A stretch of 64,000 nt of DNA, taken from contig NZ_CAMFKM010000004.1 in assembly GCF_945957355.1 (NCBI RefSeq), positions 186,001 to 250,000 of the forward strand, given 5' to 3'. Positions within the stretch are counted from its first letter, which is position 1. Every line of letters starts with the position of its first letter. Below are positions 51,267-61,300 of the stretch, one piece after another. The notes beneath the pieces are model-generated. The model was not told the origin of the DNA, did no database searches, and worked only from the letters and a program-made list of their open reading frames with translations. The stretch comes from an uncultured Reyranella sp. GTDB taxonomy: Bacteria; Pseudomonadota; Alphaproteobacteria; Reyranellales; Reyranellaceae. A program made the position numbers and the translations under genes.

Positions 51267-53198
51267 ATGCGTGCATTCGTGGCGCTGCTGGCTTTCGCGG
51301 TCGTGGCGGCTCTCAATTTCCTGTGGTGGTGGGTTCCGAACCGGCCGGTCGACATAGCCGGCTGGAGCGCGGCGCCTCTCCAGAGCGTTTCATTCGCGCC
51401 CTACCGGCCGGGCCAGAGTCCGCTGACGCGGACCTTCCCGACCCCGGAGCAGATCGACGCCGATCTCAAGCGCCTCCAGGGCAAGGTCAAGGCGGTGCGC
51501 ACTTACTCTTCGGGTGAAAACCTCGAGGCGGTGCCGCAGCGTGCGGGCAAGTACGGGCTCAAGGTCTGGCACGGCGCCTGGCTGAACAGCAACGAGAAGG
51601 AAAATCTCGAGCAGATCAACCTGCTGATCGACCATGCCAACAAATACAAGGACACGGTCGAGCGGGTGATTGTCGGCAACGAGGTGCTGCTGCGCAAGGA
51701 TCTCACGGCCAACGAACTGCGCCGCTATATCCGGCAGGTGAAGCAGCGCGTCACCCAGCCGGTAACCTATGCCGACGTCTGGGAATTCTGGCTGCGCAAC
51801 CCGTCGCTGGCCGACGAGGTCGACTTCATCACGATCCACATCCTCCCGTACTGGGAAGACGAGCCGATCGGACTGGATCGCACCGAGGCCAACGGCAAGC
51901 TCGCCATCGAGAAGCACCTCGTGGACATCTACAAGAAGGTCCAGGAGCGCTTTCCCGGCAAGAAGATCGTGATCGGCGAGACCGGCTGGCCGAGTGACGG
52001 TCGAATGCGCTCGGACGCGCGGCCGGGCCGGGTCGAACAGGTCAAGTATTTCTCGATCTTCCGCACCGCCGCGGAGCGGGAGGGCTTCGACTACAACGTC
52101 ATCGAGGCGTTCGACCAGTACTGGAAGGCCCGCCAGGAGGGTACGGTCGGCGCCGCCTGGGGCCTGCTGGACGCCCAGCGCCACGACAAGTTCGAACTCG
52201 GCAAGCCGGTGAGGGCGGAGCCACACTGGCAGATTCTTTTCACCATCTCGACGATAGCCGGTGCCTTGCTGCTGCTGGCCTATGCCACCCAGCGCAAGGC
52301 GGGTCACTGGAAGGGCATTTTCATCTTCGCGCTCTTCGCCCAGCTCGTAGCGACCTGCTACGTCCAGGCGACCTGGACCGACCTGACGCGCAACTTCTAC
52401 TTCGAGCGCACGCTGGGCGTCGCCTTCTGGGCGATCCTGCTGGCGGCCTTCAGCTATGCGTTGTTGCGCGGCATTTCCGACAGCCTGACCGGTCAGATGG
52501 CTGATCCGTCGCTCTACAGTGCACGTGTGCGGGAATCCTGGCGGGCCTGGCGCGAACTGCCGCGCTACCGCATCCTGCAGCGCGTCGACCTGCTGGCGCA
52601 GGTGCTCTATCTGGCGCTTACGGTGCTCTGCATCTTCTACCTGATCGTGATCAGTATCGACTGGTACGACGGAGTGATCCGGATCGGCGACTGGTTCCGT
52701 CAGATCGCCATCGACGGCCGCTATCGCGATTTCCCGATCTGGAGTTTCGTGATCCCGAGCATCGTGCTGATGCTGTGGAAGACCATCACCATCCTGCGGA
52801 CCGAGCCGGTGGCGCGCGACCATCGCTTCGCGCGCGCGCTCTCGTTCGGCCGCCTGTTGGGCTATGACGGCAGCCGCGGCTTCGTGCGCATGAACCGCCG
52901 GCTGAGCCGCTTCGCGCCGGTCCTGCCCGAGATCATCCTGGTCTCGATGCTGGTCTTCTGGGCGGTCGTGCTGGTCGTCACTGAAGGTGCCATCAAGTTG
53001 CACGATGGCGGCGCCGGCGGGTTCGTATCCGCCGACGGCGGCCGCTGGGTCATTCGAACCTTGTTCTGGAACAGCCAGGCCAACTGGTTCGCGTTCCTGG
53101 CGCTGCTGATGGCCGTTCCCTATGCCGCAACCATCTACCTTTCGGTACGGGAGCCACTGGCAGAATTGCCGCCGGACTCCTATACGAACAAGTGGTAG
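51267..53198 (+). CDS. Membrane-bound GH17 beta-1,3-glucanase/transglucosidase
   Basis: The 643-residue protein starts with a hydrophobic anchor (residues 1-25), then a GH17 barrel facing the periplasm (about 60-310) with acid/base Glu in VGNEVL (about residue 138) and nucleophile Glu in GETGWPS (about 236). The C-terminal half has about seven membrane helices (from residue 320). GH17 enzymes act on beta-1,3-glucans; in Bradyrhizobium related membrane proteins help make cyclic beta-glucans, often beside a GT2 synthase that is missing here. The frame is open 20 codons further upstream, but MRAFVALL is the better start. coxG follows by 22 bases. Confidence 0.85.
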   Translation: MRAFVALLAFAVVAALNFLWWWVPNRPVDIAGWSAAPLQSVSFAPYRPGQSPLTRTFPTPEQIDADLKRLQGKVKAVRTYSSGENLEAVPQRAGKYGLKVWHGAWLNSNEKENLEQINLLIDHANKYKDTVERVIVGNEVLLRKDLTANELRRYIRQVKQRVTQPVTYADVWEFWLRNPSLADEVDFITIHILPYWEDEPIGLDRTEANGKLAIEKHLVDIYKKVQERFPGKKIVIGETGWPSDGRMRSDARPGRVEQVKYFSIFRTAAEREGFDYNVIEAFDQYWKARQEGTVGAAWGLLDAQRHDKFELGKPVRAEPHWQILFTISTIAGALLLLAYATQRKAGHWKGIFIFALFAQLVATCYVQATWTDLTRNFYFERTLGVAFWAILLAAFSYALLRGISDSLTGQMADPSLYSARVRESWRAWRELPRYRILQRVDLLAQVLYLALTVLCIFYLIVISIDWYDGVIRIGDWFRQIAIDGRYRDFPIWSFVIPSIVLMLWKTITILRTEPVARDHRFARALSFGRLLGYDGSRGFVRMNRRLSRFAPVLPEIILVSMLVFWAVVLVVTEGAIKLHDGGAGGFVSADGGRWVIRTLFWNSQANWFAFLALLMAVPYAATIYLSVREPLAELPPDSYTNKW

Positions 53199-53220
53199 GC
53201 GCTGAGCCGGGAGTTACGAG

Positions 53221-53682
53221 ATGGAAATCAAGGGTGAATACAGGATTGGTGCGTCGCGCGAGAAGGTCTTCGCGGCCCTGAACGACCAGGCCATTCTGCA
53301 GGCGTGCATCCCCGGCTGCGAATCGCTGGAAATGCTTTCTCCCACCGAGATGACGGCCAAGGTCCGCCTGCGCATCGGTCCAGTCAGTGCGGCCTTCGGA
53401 GGCAAGGTCACGCTCTCCGACATCGATCCGCCGAACGGCTACAGGATCACCGGCGAAGGGCAGGGCGGTGTCGCTGGCTTCGCCAAGGGCGGCGCCGTCG
53501 TGACCCTCACGGAAGATGGCGGCGACACGATCCTGAAATACGAAGTCGATGCCCAGGTCGGCGGCAAGATCGCTCAGGTCGGCGCGCGTCTGATCACGGG
53601 TACGGCGAAGAAGCTCGCCGATCAGTTCTTCGGCAAGTTCGCCGAGAGCGTCGGCGCGCCGCCGCCGGCCGCAGCCACCTGA
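53221..53682 (+). CDS. coxG: CoxG-like SRPBCC protein
   Basis: The 153-residue protein has the CoxG/SRPBCC fold: MEIKGEYRIGASREKVFAALND, CIPGCESLE, KVRLRIGPVSAAFGGKV, VGGKIAQVGARLI and KKLADQFFGKFAE. CoxG recruits the CO dehydrogenase complex to the membrane in Oligotropha and usually ends in a Pro-rich linker and a membrane helix. Here the protein stops at APPPAAAT, and the linker plus helix occur in a separate overlapping frame immediately after. The coxS, coxL and coxM genes follow 127 bases beyond that frame. Confidence 0.85.
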   Translation: MEIKGEYRIGASREKVFAALNDQAILQACIPGCESLEMLSPTEMTAKVRLRIGPVSAAFGGKVTLSDIDPPNGYRITGEGQGGVAGFAKGGAVVTLTEDGGDTILKYEVDAQVGGKIAQVGARLITGTAKKLADQFFGKFAESVGAPPPAAAT

Positions 53683-53822
53683 TGGCGATGCCTTCGGCCG
53701 ATCCATCGGGAGATCCGCCGCCGCCGGTCCCCTCTGCTGCAGCGCAGCGTGGATTTCGTCACTGGACCGTCATCGGCGTCGGCGCCGTGGTGCTGATCCT
53801 CGTGTTTCTTGCGAGTCGTTAG
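53682..53822 (+). CDS. Small Pro-rich membrane-tail protein after coxG
   Basis: The 46-residue frame starts at an ATG overlapping the coxG stop (TGATG). It has a Pro/Ala-rich N-terminus (GDPPPPVPSAAAQ) and a C-terminal membrane helix (WTVIGVGAVVLILVFLASR). This is the part that ends longer CoxG proteins. It is either a translationally coupled anchor or the result of a frameshift that split coxG. A hairpin (gctggcgt/acgccagc, 53825-53843) follows it. Confidence 0.6.
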   Translation: MAMPSADPSGDPPPPVPSAAAQRGFRHWTVIGVGAVVLILVFLASR

Positions 53823-53824
53823 CA

Positions 53825-53843
53825 GCTGGCGTTCGACGCCAGC
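53825..53843 (+). other. Hairpin after the coxG tail frame
   Basis: Eight-base arms gctggcgt and acgccagc enclose tcg. No T-run follows, so it may be an mRNA 3'-end or processing hairpin rather than a strong terminator, in the 126-base gap before coxS. Confidence 0.4.
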
Positions 53844-53948
53844 AATTCCCTTGACCGCTACATGGGGGGCTTGTCAGAGTCCCGGCCAACGCTCGGCGGC
53901 CGTGTCTGGTTGCGGCCGCGCAAACCAATACGTGAGGGGAGATTGAGT

Positions 53949-54434
53949 ATGACCATTTCCGTCGCCATGACCGTCAACGGCAAGTCCGTATCGGGCAAGG
54001 TCGAGGCGCGCACGCTGTTGGTTCAGTTCCTGCGTGAGCATCTCGGCATGACCGGCACCCATGTCGGTTGCGACACCAGCCAGTGCGGCGCCTGCGTGGT
54101 GCACGTCGACGGCAAGTCGGTGAAGTCCTGCACCATGCTCGCGGTCCAGGCCGAGGGAGCCAAGGTCACGACCATCGAAGGGCTCGCCGAGAGCGCCGAG
54201 AAGCTGCATCCGATGCAGGAAGCCTTCCGCGACAACCATGCCCTGCAGTGCGGCTTCTGCACACCCGGCATGGTGATGAGCGCCATCGACATGGTGAAGC
54301 GGCACAACTACCAGCTCGACGAGGCAACGGTGCGCCGCGAGCTCGAGGGCAACCTCTGCCGCTGCACTGGCTACCACAACATCGTGAAGGCGATCCTGGC
54401 CGCAGCCCCGGCCATGAAGTCCGCAGGAGTGTAG
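53949..54434 (+). CDS. coxS: CoxS-type [2Fe-2S] small subunit
   Basis: The 161-residue iron-sulfur subunit has the plant-type cluster [21 protein letters not shown] and the second, helical cluster CGFCTPGM with CRCTGYH. It transfers electrons from the molybdenum subunit to the flavin subunit of xanthine-oxidase-family hydroxylases. GGGGAG lies before the ATG. The stop is 4 bases before coxL. Gene order small-large-medium is a common variant of the cox cluster. Confidence 0.93.
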   Translation: MTISVAMTVNGKSVSGKVEARTLLVQFLREHLGMTGTHVGCDTSQCGACVVHVDGKSVKSCTMLAVQAEGAKVTTIEGLAESAEKLHPMQEAFRDNHALQCGFCTPGMVMSAIDMVKRHNYQLDEATVRRELEGNLCRCTGYHNIVKAILAAAPAMKSAGV

Positions 54435-54438
54435 CCCC

Positions 54439-56823
54439 ATGACCTCCGCCACCGGAATCGGCGCCCGCGTCCCGCGTACGGAAGACAAGCGCTTCCTGAC
54501 CGGAACCGGTCGCTATGTCGACGATCTGCCCCTCGCCCGGGCGACCTACGCGTACTTCCTGCGTTCGCCGCATGCCCATGCGAAGATCAAGAGCATCGAC
54601 ATTTCGGCGGCGGAAAAGCTTCCAGGCGTCGTCAACATCTTCACCGGCAAGGATCTTGTCGATGCAAAGGTGGGCGGCCTGATCTGCGGCTGGGTCGTCA
54701 AGGACAAGCACGGCGAGCCACACAAGGCGCCGCCGCATCCGGTGATGGCGGTCGATACCGTCCGCTACGTCGGCGACACCGTCGCCATGGTCGTGGCCAA
54801 CAGCCATGACGAGGCGAGGGATGCAGCCGAGGCGATCAAGGTCGATTACGAGGTCCTGCCGGCCATCGTCGATCTCGCCAGGGCGCTCGACAAGGGCGCA
54901 CCGCAGGTCCATGCCGAGGCGCCCGGGAACCTGATCTACGACTGGGAGATCGGCGTGAAGGCCGATGTCGAGGCGGCGTTCGCCAAGGCGGCGCACGTCA
55001 CCAAAATGGACATCGTCAACAATCGCCTGATCCCCAACGCGATGGAGCCGCGCGCCGCGGCGGCCGAATACGACAAGGGCACGGGCAACTATACGCTCTG
55101 GTCGACCTCGCAGAACCCGCACGTGCTGCGGCTGATCCTGTCGGCTTTCGTGCTGGGCATTCCCGAGCACAAGCTGCGGGTCATCGCCCCCGACGTGGGC
55201 GGTGGCTTCGGCAGCAAGATCTTCTGCTATGCCGACGAGACGATGGTCTGCTGGGCCGCCTCGCGGGTCGGCCGGCCGATCAAGTGGACGGCCGAGCGCA
55301 GCGAGTCGTTCCAGACCGACTGCCATGGCCGCGACCACGTTACCCACGCCGAACTTGCTCTCGACAAGGACGGCAAGTTCCTGGCCCTGAAGGTCGAGAC
55401 GATCGCCAACATGGGCGCGTATCTGTCGACCTTCTCGACAGCCGTTCCGACCTATCTGTACGCGACCCTGCTGGCCGGCCAGTACACGACGCCGCTCATC
55501 TATGCCAACGTGAAGGCGGCGGTGACGCACACGGCGCCGGTCGATGCCTATCGCGGGGCCGGACGTCCCGAGGCGACGTTCGTCGTGGAGACCATCGTCA
55601 GCAAGGCGGCGGCCGAGCTGAAGATGGATCCGGCCGAGCTGCGCCGGAAGAACTTCATCCCGTCGACGGCCTTCCCGTACCAGACGCCGGTGGCGCTGCA
55701 GTACGACTCGGGCAACTACCCGCCGATCATCGACGAGGCGATGAAGATCGCGGACTACCCGGGCTTCGAGGCTCGCCGGGCCGAAGCCAAGGCGCGCGGC
55801 AAGCTGCGCGGCATCGGCTTCTCGTCCTACATCGAGGCTTGCGGTCTCGCGCCTTCGCAGGTGATCGGCCAGCTGGGCGGCGGCGTCGGCCAGTGGGAGT
55901 CGGCGCAGATCAAGTTCAACCCGACAGGCAACGTTCAGGTCATCACCGGTTCGCACAGTCACGGCCAAGGCCATGAGACCACCTTTGCGCAGCTCGTCCA
56001 CGACCGGCTGGGCGTGCCGATGGACCAGATCGAGGTGGTTCACGGCGATACGTCGACGACCACCTTCGGTATGGGCACCTACGGCAGCCGTTCGCTGGCG
56101 GTCGGCGGCTCCGCCATCATGAAGGCGACGGACAAGATCATCGCCAAGGGCAAGAAGATCGCGGCCCACCTGATGGAAGCCGACGTGGCTGACGTCGTGT
56201 TCGAGAATGGCACCTTCAAGGTCGCGGGCACGGACAAGGCGGTGCCGCTGGCGCAGGCTGTCTTCGCCGCCTACGTGCCGCACAATTATCCGCTGGCCGA
56301 GATCGAGCCGGGCATGGACGAGAATGCCTTCTACGATCCGGCGAACTTCGTCTATCCCTCGGGCACGCAGATTTGCGAGGTCGAGATCGATCCGGACACC
56401 GGCATCGTCGAGGTCGTCGCCCATACGGCGGTCGACGATTTCGGCAACATCATCAATCCGATGATTGTCGAGGGGCAGGTCCATGGCGGCATCGTCCAGG
56501 GCGTGGGCCAGGCGCTGTTCGAGGGCGCGGTCTACGACAAGGAAACGGGCCAGCTGCTGAGCGGTTCGTTCATGGACTACACCATGCCGCGCGCCGACAA
56601 CTTCCCGTCGTTCAAGCTCGGCTACAAGGTCACCCCATGCCCGCACAATCCGCTGGGCGTGAAGGGATGCGGCGAGGCGGGGGCCATCGCGGCGCCCGCG
56701 GCCGTAATGAACGCGGTTCACAACGCGCTGGCGCCGATCGGCGTCAAGCATGTCGAAATGCCCGCCACGCCGCTCAACGTGTGGCAGTCGATCCAGGGCG
56801 CCCAGCGCGCGGCGGCCGAGTAA
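54439..56823 (+). CDS. coxL: Form II CoxL-like molybdenum hydroxylase large subunit
   Basis: The 794-residue protein has the xanthine oxidase-family large subunit layout, with GGGFGSKIF (molybdopterin region), [13 protein letters not shown] and the C-terminal [17 protein letters not shown] with its catalytic Glu. The AYRGAGR active-site motif is that of Form II; true CO dehydrogenase (Form I) has AYRCSFR with the Cys that holds copper. CO oxidation is therefore doubtful, and another aromatic or heterocyclic hydroxylation is likely. It forms a complex with CoxS and CoxM. Confidence 0.9.
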   Translation: MTSATGIGARVPRTEDKRFLTGTGRYVDDLPLARATYAYFLRSPHAHAKIKSIDISAAEKLPGVVNIFTGKDLVDAKVGGLICGWVVKDKHGEPHKAPPHPVMAVDTVRYVGDTVAMVVANSHDEARDAAEAIKVDYEVLPAIVDLARALDKGAPQVHAEAPGNLIYDWEIGVKADVEAAFAKAAHVTKMDIVNNRLIPNAMEPRAAAAEYDKGTGNYTLWSTSQNPHVLRLILSAFVLGIPEHKLRVIAPDVGGGFGSKIFCYADETMVCWAASRVGRPIKWTAERSESFQTDCHGRDHVTHAELALDKDGKFLALKVETIANMGAYLSTFSTAVPTYLYATLLAGQYTTPLIYANVKAAVTHTAPVDAYRGAGRPEATFVVETIVSKAAAELKMDPAELRRKNFIPSTAFPYQTPVALQYDSGNYPPIIDEAMKIADYPGFEARRAEAKARGKLRGIGFSSYIEACGLAPSQVIGQLGGGVGQWESAQIKFNPTGNVQVITGSHSHGQGHETTFAQLVHDRLGVPMDQIEVVHGDTSTTTFGMGTYGSRSLAVGGSAIMKATDKIIAKGKKIAAHLMEADVADVVFENGTFKVAGTDKAVPLAQAVFAAYVPHNYPLAEIEPGMDENAFYDPANFVYPSGTQICEVEIDPDTGIVEVVAHTAVDDFGNIINPMIVEGQVHGGIVQGVGQALFEGAVYDKETGQLLSGSFMDYTMPRADNFPSFKLGYKVTPCPHNPLGVKGCGEAGAIAAPAAVMNAVHNALAPIGVKHVEMPATPLNVWQSIQGAQRAAAE

Positions 56824-56838
56824 ACGGAGGAAGTCCAG

Positions 56839-57636
56839 ATGTACGATTTTGCCTACCATCGCCCGAAGTCGGTCGCCGACGCGGTTGCCCTGCTCAAGGG
56901 CAAGGAAGAGGCCCGTCCGATGTCGGGCGGCATGACGCTGATCCCGACCCTGAAGCAGCGGCTGGCTCGTCCGAGTGACGTCGTCGATCTCGGCGGCGTC
57001 AAGGAACTCGCCGGCATCAAGGTCGAGGGCGGCAACGTCGTCATCGGCGGCATGACCAAGCACGGTGACGTGGCGACGTCGGCCGACGTGAAGAGCAACA
57101 TCCCGGCGCTGGCCGACCTGGCCGGCCATATCGGCGATCCGCAGGTCCGCAATCGTGGCACGATGGGCGGCTCGGTCGCCAACAACGATCCGGCGGCCGA
57201 CTATCCGGCGGCCGTCGTTGCGCTGAATGCCACGGTGATCACCAATACCGGCAAGCACGCGGCCGACACCTTCTTCAAGGGCCTGTTCGAAACGGCGCTG
57301 GGCGAGGGCGAGATCATCACTGCGATCAGCTTCCCCAAGGCCGAGAAGGCCGCCTACATGAAGTTCCCGAACCCGGCCTCGCGCTACGCGATGGTCGGCG
57401 TGTTCGTCGCGAAGACCGCCGCTGGCGTGCGCGTCGCGGTGACCGGTGCCGGCCCGTGCGTCTTCCGCGTGAAGGCGATGGAGGAGGCGCTCTCCAAGAA
57501 CTTCTCGTCGGACGCCATCAAGGACATCAAGGTACCGGCCGACGGACTGAACAGCGACATCCATGGCAGCGCCGAATATCGCGCCCATCTGGTCGGCGTC
57601 ATGGCCCGCCGCGCGGTCGACAAGGCCAACAAGTAG
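56839..57636 (+). CDS. coxM: CoxM-type FAD-binding medium subunit
   Basis: The 265-residue flavoprotein matches CoxM/XdhA FAD subunits: FAYHRPKSVADAVALL, the SGGMTLIPTLKQRLARP loop and TMGGSVANNDPAADYPAAV, which hold FAD, and a C-terminal domain with MVGVFVAKTAAG. GGAGG lies in the 15-base gap after coxL. It passes electrons from the iron-sulfur subunit to an acceptor. The unit ends at a strong terminator 29 bases after its stop. Confidence 0.92.
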   Translation: MYDFAYHRPKSVADAVALLKGKEEARPMSGGMTLIPTLKQRLARPSDVVDLGGVKELAGIKVEGGNVVIGGMTKHGDVATSADVKSNIPALADLAGHIGDPQVRNRGTMGGSVANNDPAADYPAAVVALNATVITNTGKHAADTFFKGLFETALGEGEIITAISFPKAEKAAYMKFPNPASRYAMVGVFVAKTAAGVRVAVTGAGPCVFRVKAMEEALSKNFSSDAIKDIKVPADGLNSDIHGSAEYRAHLVGVMARRAVDKANK

Positions 57637-57664
57637 GCGTACCGCACGCGAAGGATTAACGTCG

Positions 57665-57694
57665 GGGCGCCCTTGATCGGGCGCCCTTTCGTTT
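57665..57694 (+). terminator. Terminator of the cox cluster
   Basis: A perfect 8-base stem, gggcgccc (57665-57672) and gggcgccc (57679-57686), surrounds ttgatc and is followed by tttcgttt. It separates coxM from the pyroglutamyl peptidase gene. Confidence 0.85.
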
Positions 57695-57708
57695 GAGGTG
57701 AATTCAGA

Positions 57709-58350
57709 ATGAAAGCTCTGGTGACGGGTTTCGATCCGTTCGGTGGCGACGCGGTAAATCCGTCTTCCCTCGCGGTGAGCCGGCTCAAGAAGAAGATCGG
57801 CAAGGTGACCGTGATCAGCGCGGTCCTTCCGACCTCCTATGCGAGGTCCGCTGCCGTGCTGCGCGAGGCGATCGATGGGGCGAAGCCCGACATCGTACTC
57901 TGTGTCGGGCAAGCCGGCGGGCGTACCGAACTCTGCCTTGAGCGGGTGGGCATTAATGTTCAGGACGCGCGCATCCCCGACAACGACGGGCAACAGCCGA
58001 TCGACGTGCCCGTGCGCGCCAACGGTCCGGCCGCCTATTTTTCGAACCTGCCGGTCAAGGCCTGCGTCGCGGAGATGCGCAAGGCAGGCTTGCCGGCCGC
58101 AGTGTCCAACACCGCCGGCACCTTCGTCTGCAACCACATCCTCTATTCGCTGATGGACATCTTCGAATCCCATCCGGCGAAGATGCGCGGCGGCTTCCTT
58201 CACATTCCCTATGTGCCGGAGCAGGCGGCGCGGCTGGGCGGTGCCCCGTCGATGGCCGTCGACGACATCGTCCGCGGCATCGAGATCATCCTCGCGACCA
58301 GCGCGGCGCGGTCGACGGACATCAAGACCGCCGAGGGCCGGATCTCTTAG
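57709..58350 (+). CDS. pcp: Pyroglutamyl-peptidase I
   Basis: The 213-residue cysteine peptidase removes N-terminal pyroglutamate from peptides. It has the TGFDPFGGDAVNPS substrate loop and the triad: Glu in GRTELCLERVGIN, Cys in NTAGTFVCNHILY, His in GGFLHIPYVPEQ. Length is normal for the C15 family, and it is cytoplasmic. It stands alone after the cox terminator and converges with the RND permease gene. Confidence 0.93.
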   Translation: MKALVTGFDPFGGDAVNPSSLAVSRLKKKIGKVTVISAVLPTSYARSAAVLREAIDGAKPDIVLCVGQAGGRTELCLERVGINVQDARIPDNDGQQPIDVPVRANGPAAYFSNLPVKACVAEMRKAGLPAAVSNTAGTFVCNHILYSLMDIFESHPAKMRGGFLHIPYVPEQAARLGGAPSMAVDDIVRGIEIILATSAARSTDIKTAEGRIS

Positions 58351-58396
58351 CGGAGCACGCCACTCCAGTGGCGCGCTCCATTGATTGCAGTCTTCG

Positions 58397-61300
58397 CTAC
58401 TCCGCCGCGATCGCAAGCGGCGGCGGGACGTGGCGGGCCGGTGCGGTCTCCGTCGCGGCGGCCGGCTTCTTCACCCTGAACCAGGCGGCATAGAGCGCCG
58501 GCAGGAAAAGCAGTGTGAGGGCGGTTGCGACCAGCAGGCCGCCCATCAGCGCCACGGCCATCGGCCCCCAGAATACGCTGCGCGACAGCGGGATCATGGC
58601 GAAGATCGCGGTTCCCGCGGTCAGCAGGATCGGCCGGGCCCGGCGCACCGTGGCGTCGATCACCGCATCCCATTTGCTGTGGCCCGCTGCGATGTCCTGG
58701 TCGATCTGGTCCACCAGGATCACCGAGTTGCGCATGATCATGCCGGCCAACGCGATCACGCCCAGCAGCGAGACGAAGCCGAAGGGCTGGTTGAACAGCA
58801 GCAGGAACAGCGACACGCCGATCAGGCCGAGCGGGGCGGTGAGCAGCACCAGCGCTAGCTTCGAGAAGCTCTGGAGCTGCAGCATCAGGAACAGGATCAT
58901 CAGGAAGGCCATCAGCGGCATCATCTTGAAGATCGAGGCCTGGCTCTTGGCTGACTCCTCCTGGTCGCCGCCCACTTCGATGCGGTAGCCGGGCGGCAGC
59001 GTGGCGCGGACCGGCGCCAGCGCCTTGTCGATCCGGGCGGCCACGTCGGGGCCCTGCACGCCGTCGGCCACGCCGGCGCGAACGGTCATCAGCAGGTCCT
59101 TGTTCCGTCGCCAGAGGATCGGCTCCTCCAACTCGAACTTGAGCGTCGCGAGCTGCGCCAGCGAAACGACGCCGCCCGTGGAGGTGCGGAAGTTGATCGC
59201 CTCCAGGCCCTCGACACTCAACCGTTCCGGCGCGACGGCGCGGGCGACCACGTCGATCGACTCGGTGCGGTCGCGATACTGGGTGACGGTGATGCCGGTC
59301 AACAGGGTCTGCAGCGAGTTGCCCAGTGCCTGGGAATCGACACCCAGGGCGCGGGCCTTCGCCTGGTCGACCTCCAGACGCACCGTCTTGGCCAGCTCGT
59401 TCCAGTCGAAATTGATGTCACGGGTCGCAGGATCGGCCTTGAAGACCTGGCGGACCTGTTCGGCCACCTGCCGCACCTGTTGCGGGTCGTCGCCTAGCAC
59501 GCGGAACATGACTGGATAGCTGACGGGCGGGCCGTTCTGCAGGCGCTGTACCCGGGCTCGCACAGCCTCGAAGTCCTTCTTGAACTGGTCGTCGAGGGCG
59601 GCAACGACCCGCTCGCGGGCGACCAGATCCTTGGTCATGACGATGACCTGCCCGAAATTGGCATTGGCCAGCTCGGGCACCGTCGGCAGGTAGAAGCGCG
59701 GGCTGCCGGCGCCGACATAGGCGGTGTAGGAGGCGACGTCGCCGCTGTTGCCCAGCCAGGTTTCGAGCTTGCGCACTTCGGCATCGGTCGCGGCCCATGA
59801 GGCACCCTGCGCCAGCTTGAGGTCGACGATGAGCTCGGGCCGGTTGGCGGTCGGGAAAAATTGCTTGGATACGAGGCCGAACGCCGCGAGCGAGCCCACG
59901 AAAGCCAGTGCAGTGATGACGATCGTGGTCTTGCGCCAGGTGACGCACCACACGACGACCTTGCGGAAGAGCGTGTAGAGACGGCCGTTGTAGGGATCGT
60001 GGTGCTGCACCTTGGGCGTCGGCAGCAGGTGGTAACCCATCCACGGCGTGAACAGCACCGCGACGAACCACGAGATGATCAGTGACAGGCCGACGACCCA
60101 GAAGATCGAGTTGGTGTATTCGCCGGCGCCGGAGCGTGCGAATCCCACCGGCACGAAGCCCACGGCCGTCACGAGCGTACCGGTCAGCATGGGGAAGGCG
60201 GTCGAGGTGTAGGCGTAGGTCGCAGCCTCCAGCCGGCTGGCGCCCTGTTCGAGCTTCACCATCATCATCTCGACGGCAATGATGGCGTCGTCGACCAGAA
60301 GGCCGAGCGCGATGATCAGCGCGCCCAGCGAGATGCGCTGGAAGTCGATGCCCAGCAGCAGCATGCCGACGAAGGTGATGGCCAGCACCAGCGGCACGGA
60401 AAGGGCCACGATCACGCCGGTCCGGATGCCGAGGCTGACGAAGGAGACCACCAACACGATCGCCAGCGCTTCGAGCAGTGAGGAGCTGAATTCCTCGAAC
60501 GACTTGGCGACGACCTCGGGCTGGTTGGCGATGCGATGCACCGTGATGCCGACCGGGAGGCCGGCCTCGACCTCTTCCATTGTCTTATCGAGCGCGGCGC
60601 CCAGTTTCTCGACGTTGCCGCCCGGCGCCATGACGACGCCGAGGCCGATCACCGGCTTGCCGTTGAAGCGCATGGCGAGCTGGCGCGGATCCTGGTAGCC
60701 GCGCCTGATCTCCGCGACGTCGCCCAGGGTCAGGGTCTGGCCATTGGCGGTGAAGGGCAGCGCCAGGAGCTGCTCGGCCGAGGTCGGCGCGCCGTCGACG
60801 CGGACGGCGACCCGCTCGCCCTTGGTCTCGACCGTGCCGGCCGCCACGATCGCATTCTGCCGACGCACGACCTCGAGGATCTGGTCGACCGGCACGCCCA
60901 GCAGGGCGAGCCGTGTGTGGCTGAACTCAATGTAGATCTTCTCGTCCTGCAGGCCGAAAAGGTCGGCCTTGGTGACGTCCGGCACGCGCAGCAGGCGCTG
61001 GCGCACCGCCTTCGCGATCTCCTTGACCTCGGCCGGCGAGAAGCCATCGGCCTCGAAGGCCCAGATCAGGCTGTAGGTGTCGCCGTATTCATCATTGAAG
61101 AAGGGACCGATCACGCCTTGCGGCAGCGAACTCTTGATGTCGCCGACCTTCTTGCGCACCTGGTACCAGAGGTCCGCTACTTTCGAGGGTGGTGTGTCGT
61201 CCCGCAGCGAGACGTAGATCACCGTCTCGCCCGGCTTCGTGTAGCTCTGGACGTTGTAGAAATAGGGTAGTTCCTGCAGCTTGGTCTCGATCTTCTCCGT

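Noticed and set aside
53304..53822. A 172-residue frame spanning coxG and the tail protein.
   Set aside because: Its first two thirds is out of frame with CoxG and biased in composition; only the last 46 residues after the ATG at 53682 look like protein.
57665..57694. A palindromic operator for the pyroglutamyl peptidase gene.
   Set aside because: The perfect GC stem with a following T-rich run directly after coxM is best explained as a terminator.
54166..58416. A very long minus-strand open frame opposite coxS, coxL and coxM.
   Set aside because: It is the shadow of three well-supported cox genes in high-GC DNA, has an Asp/Arg/His-rich low-complexity translation and no domain; stops are scarce on the opposite strand because of codon bias.
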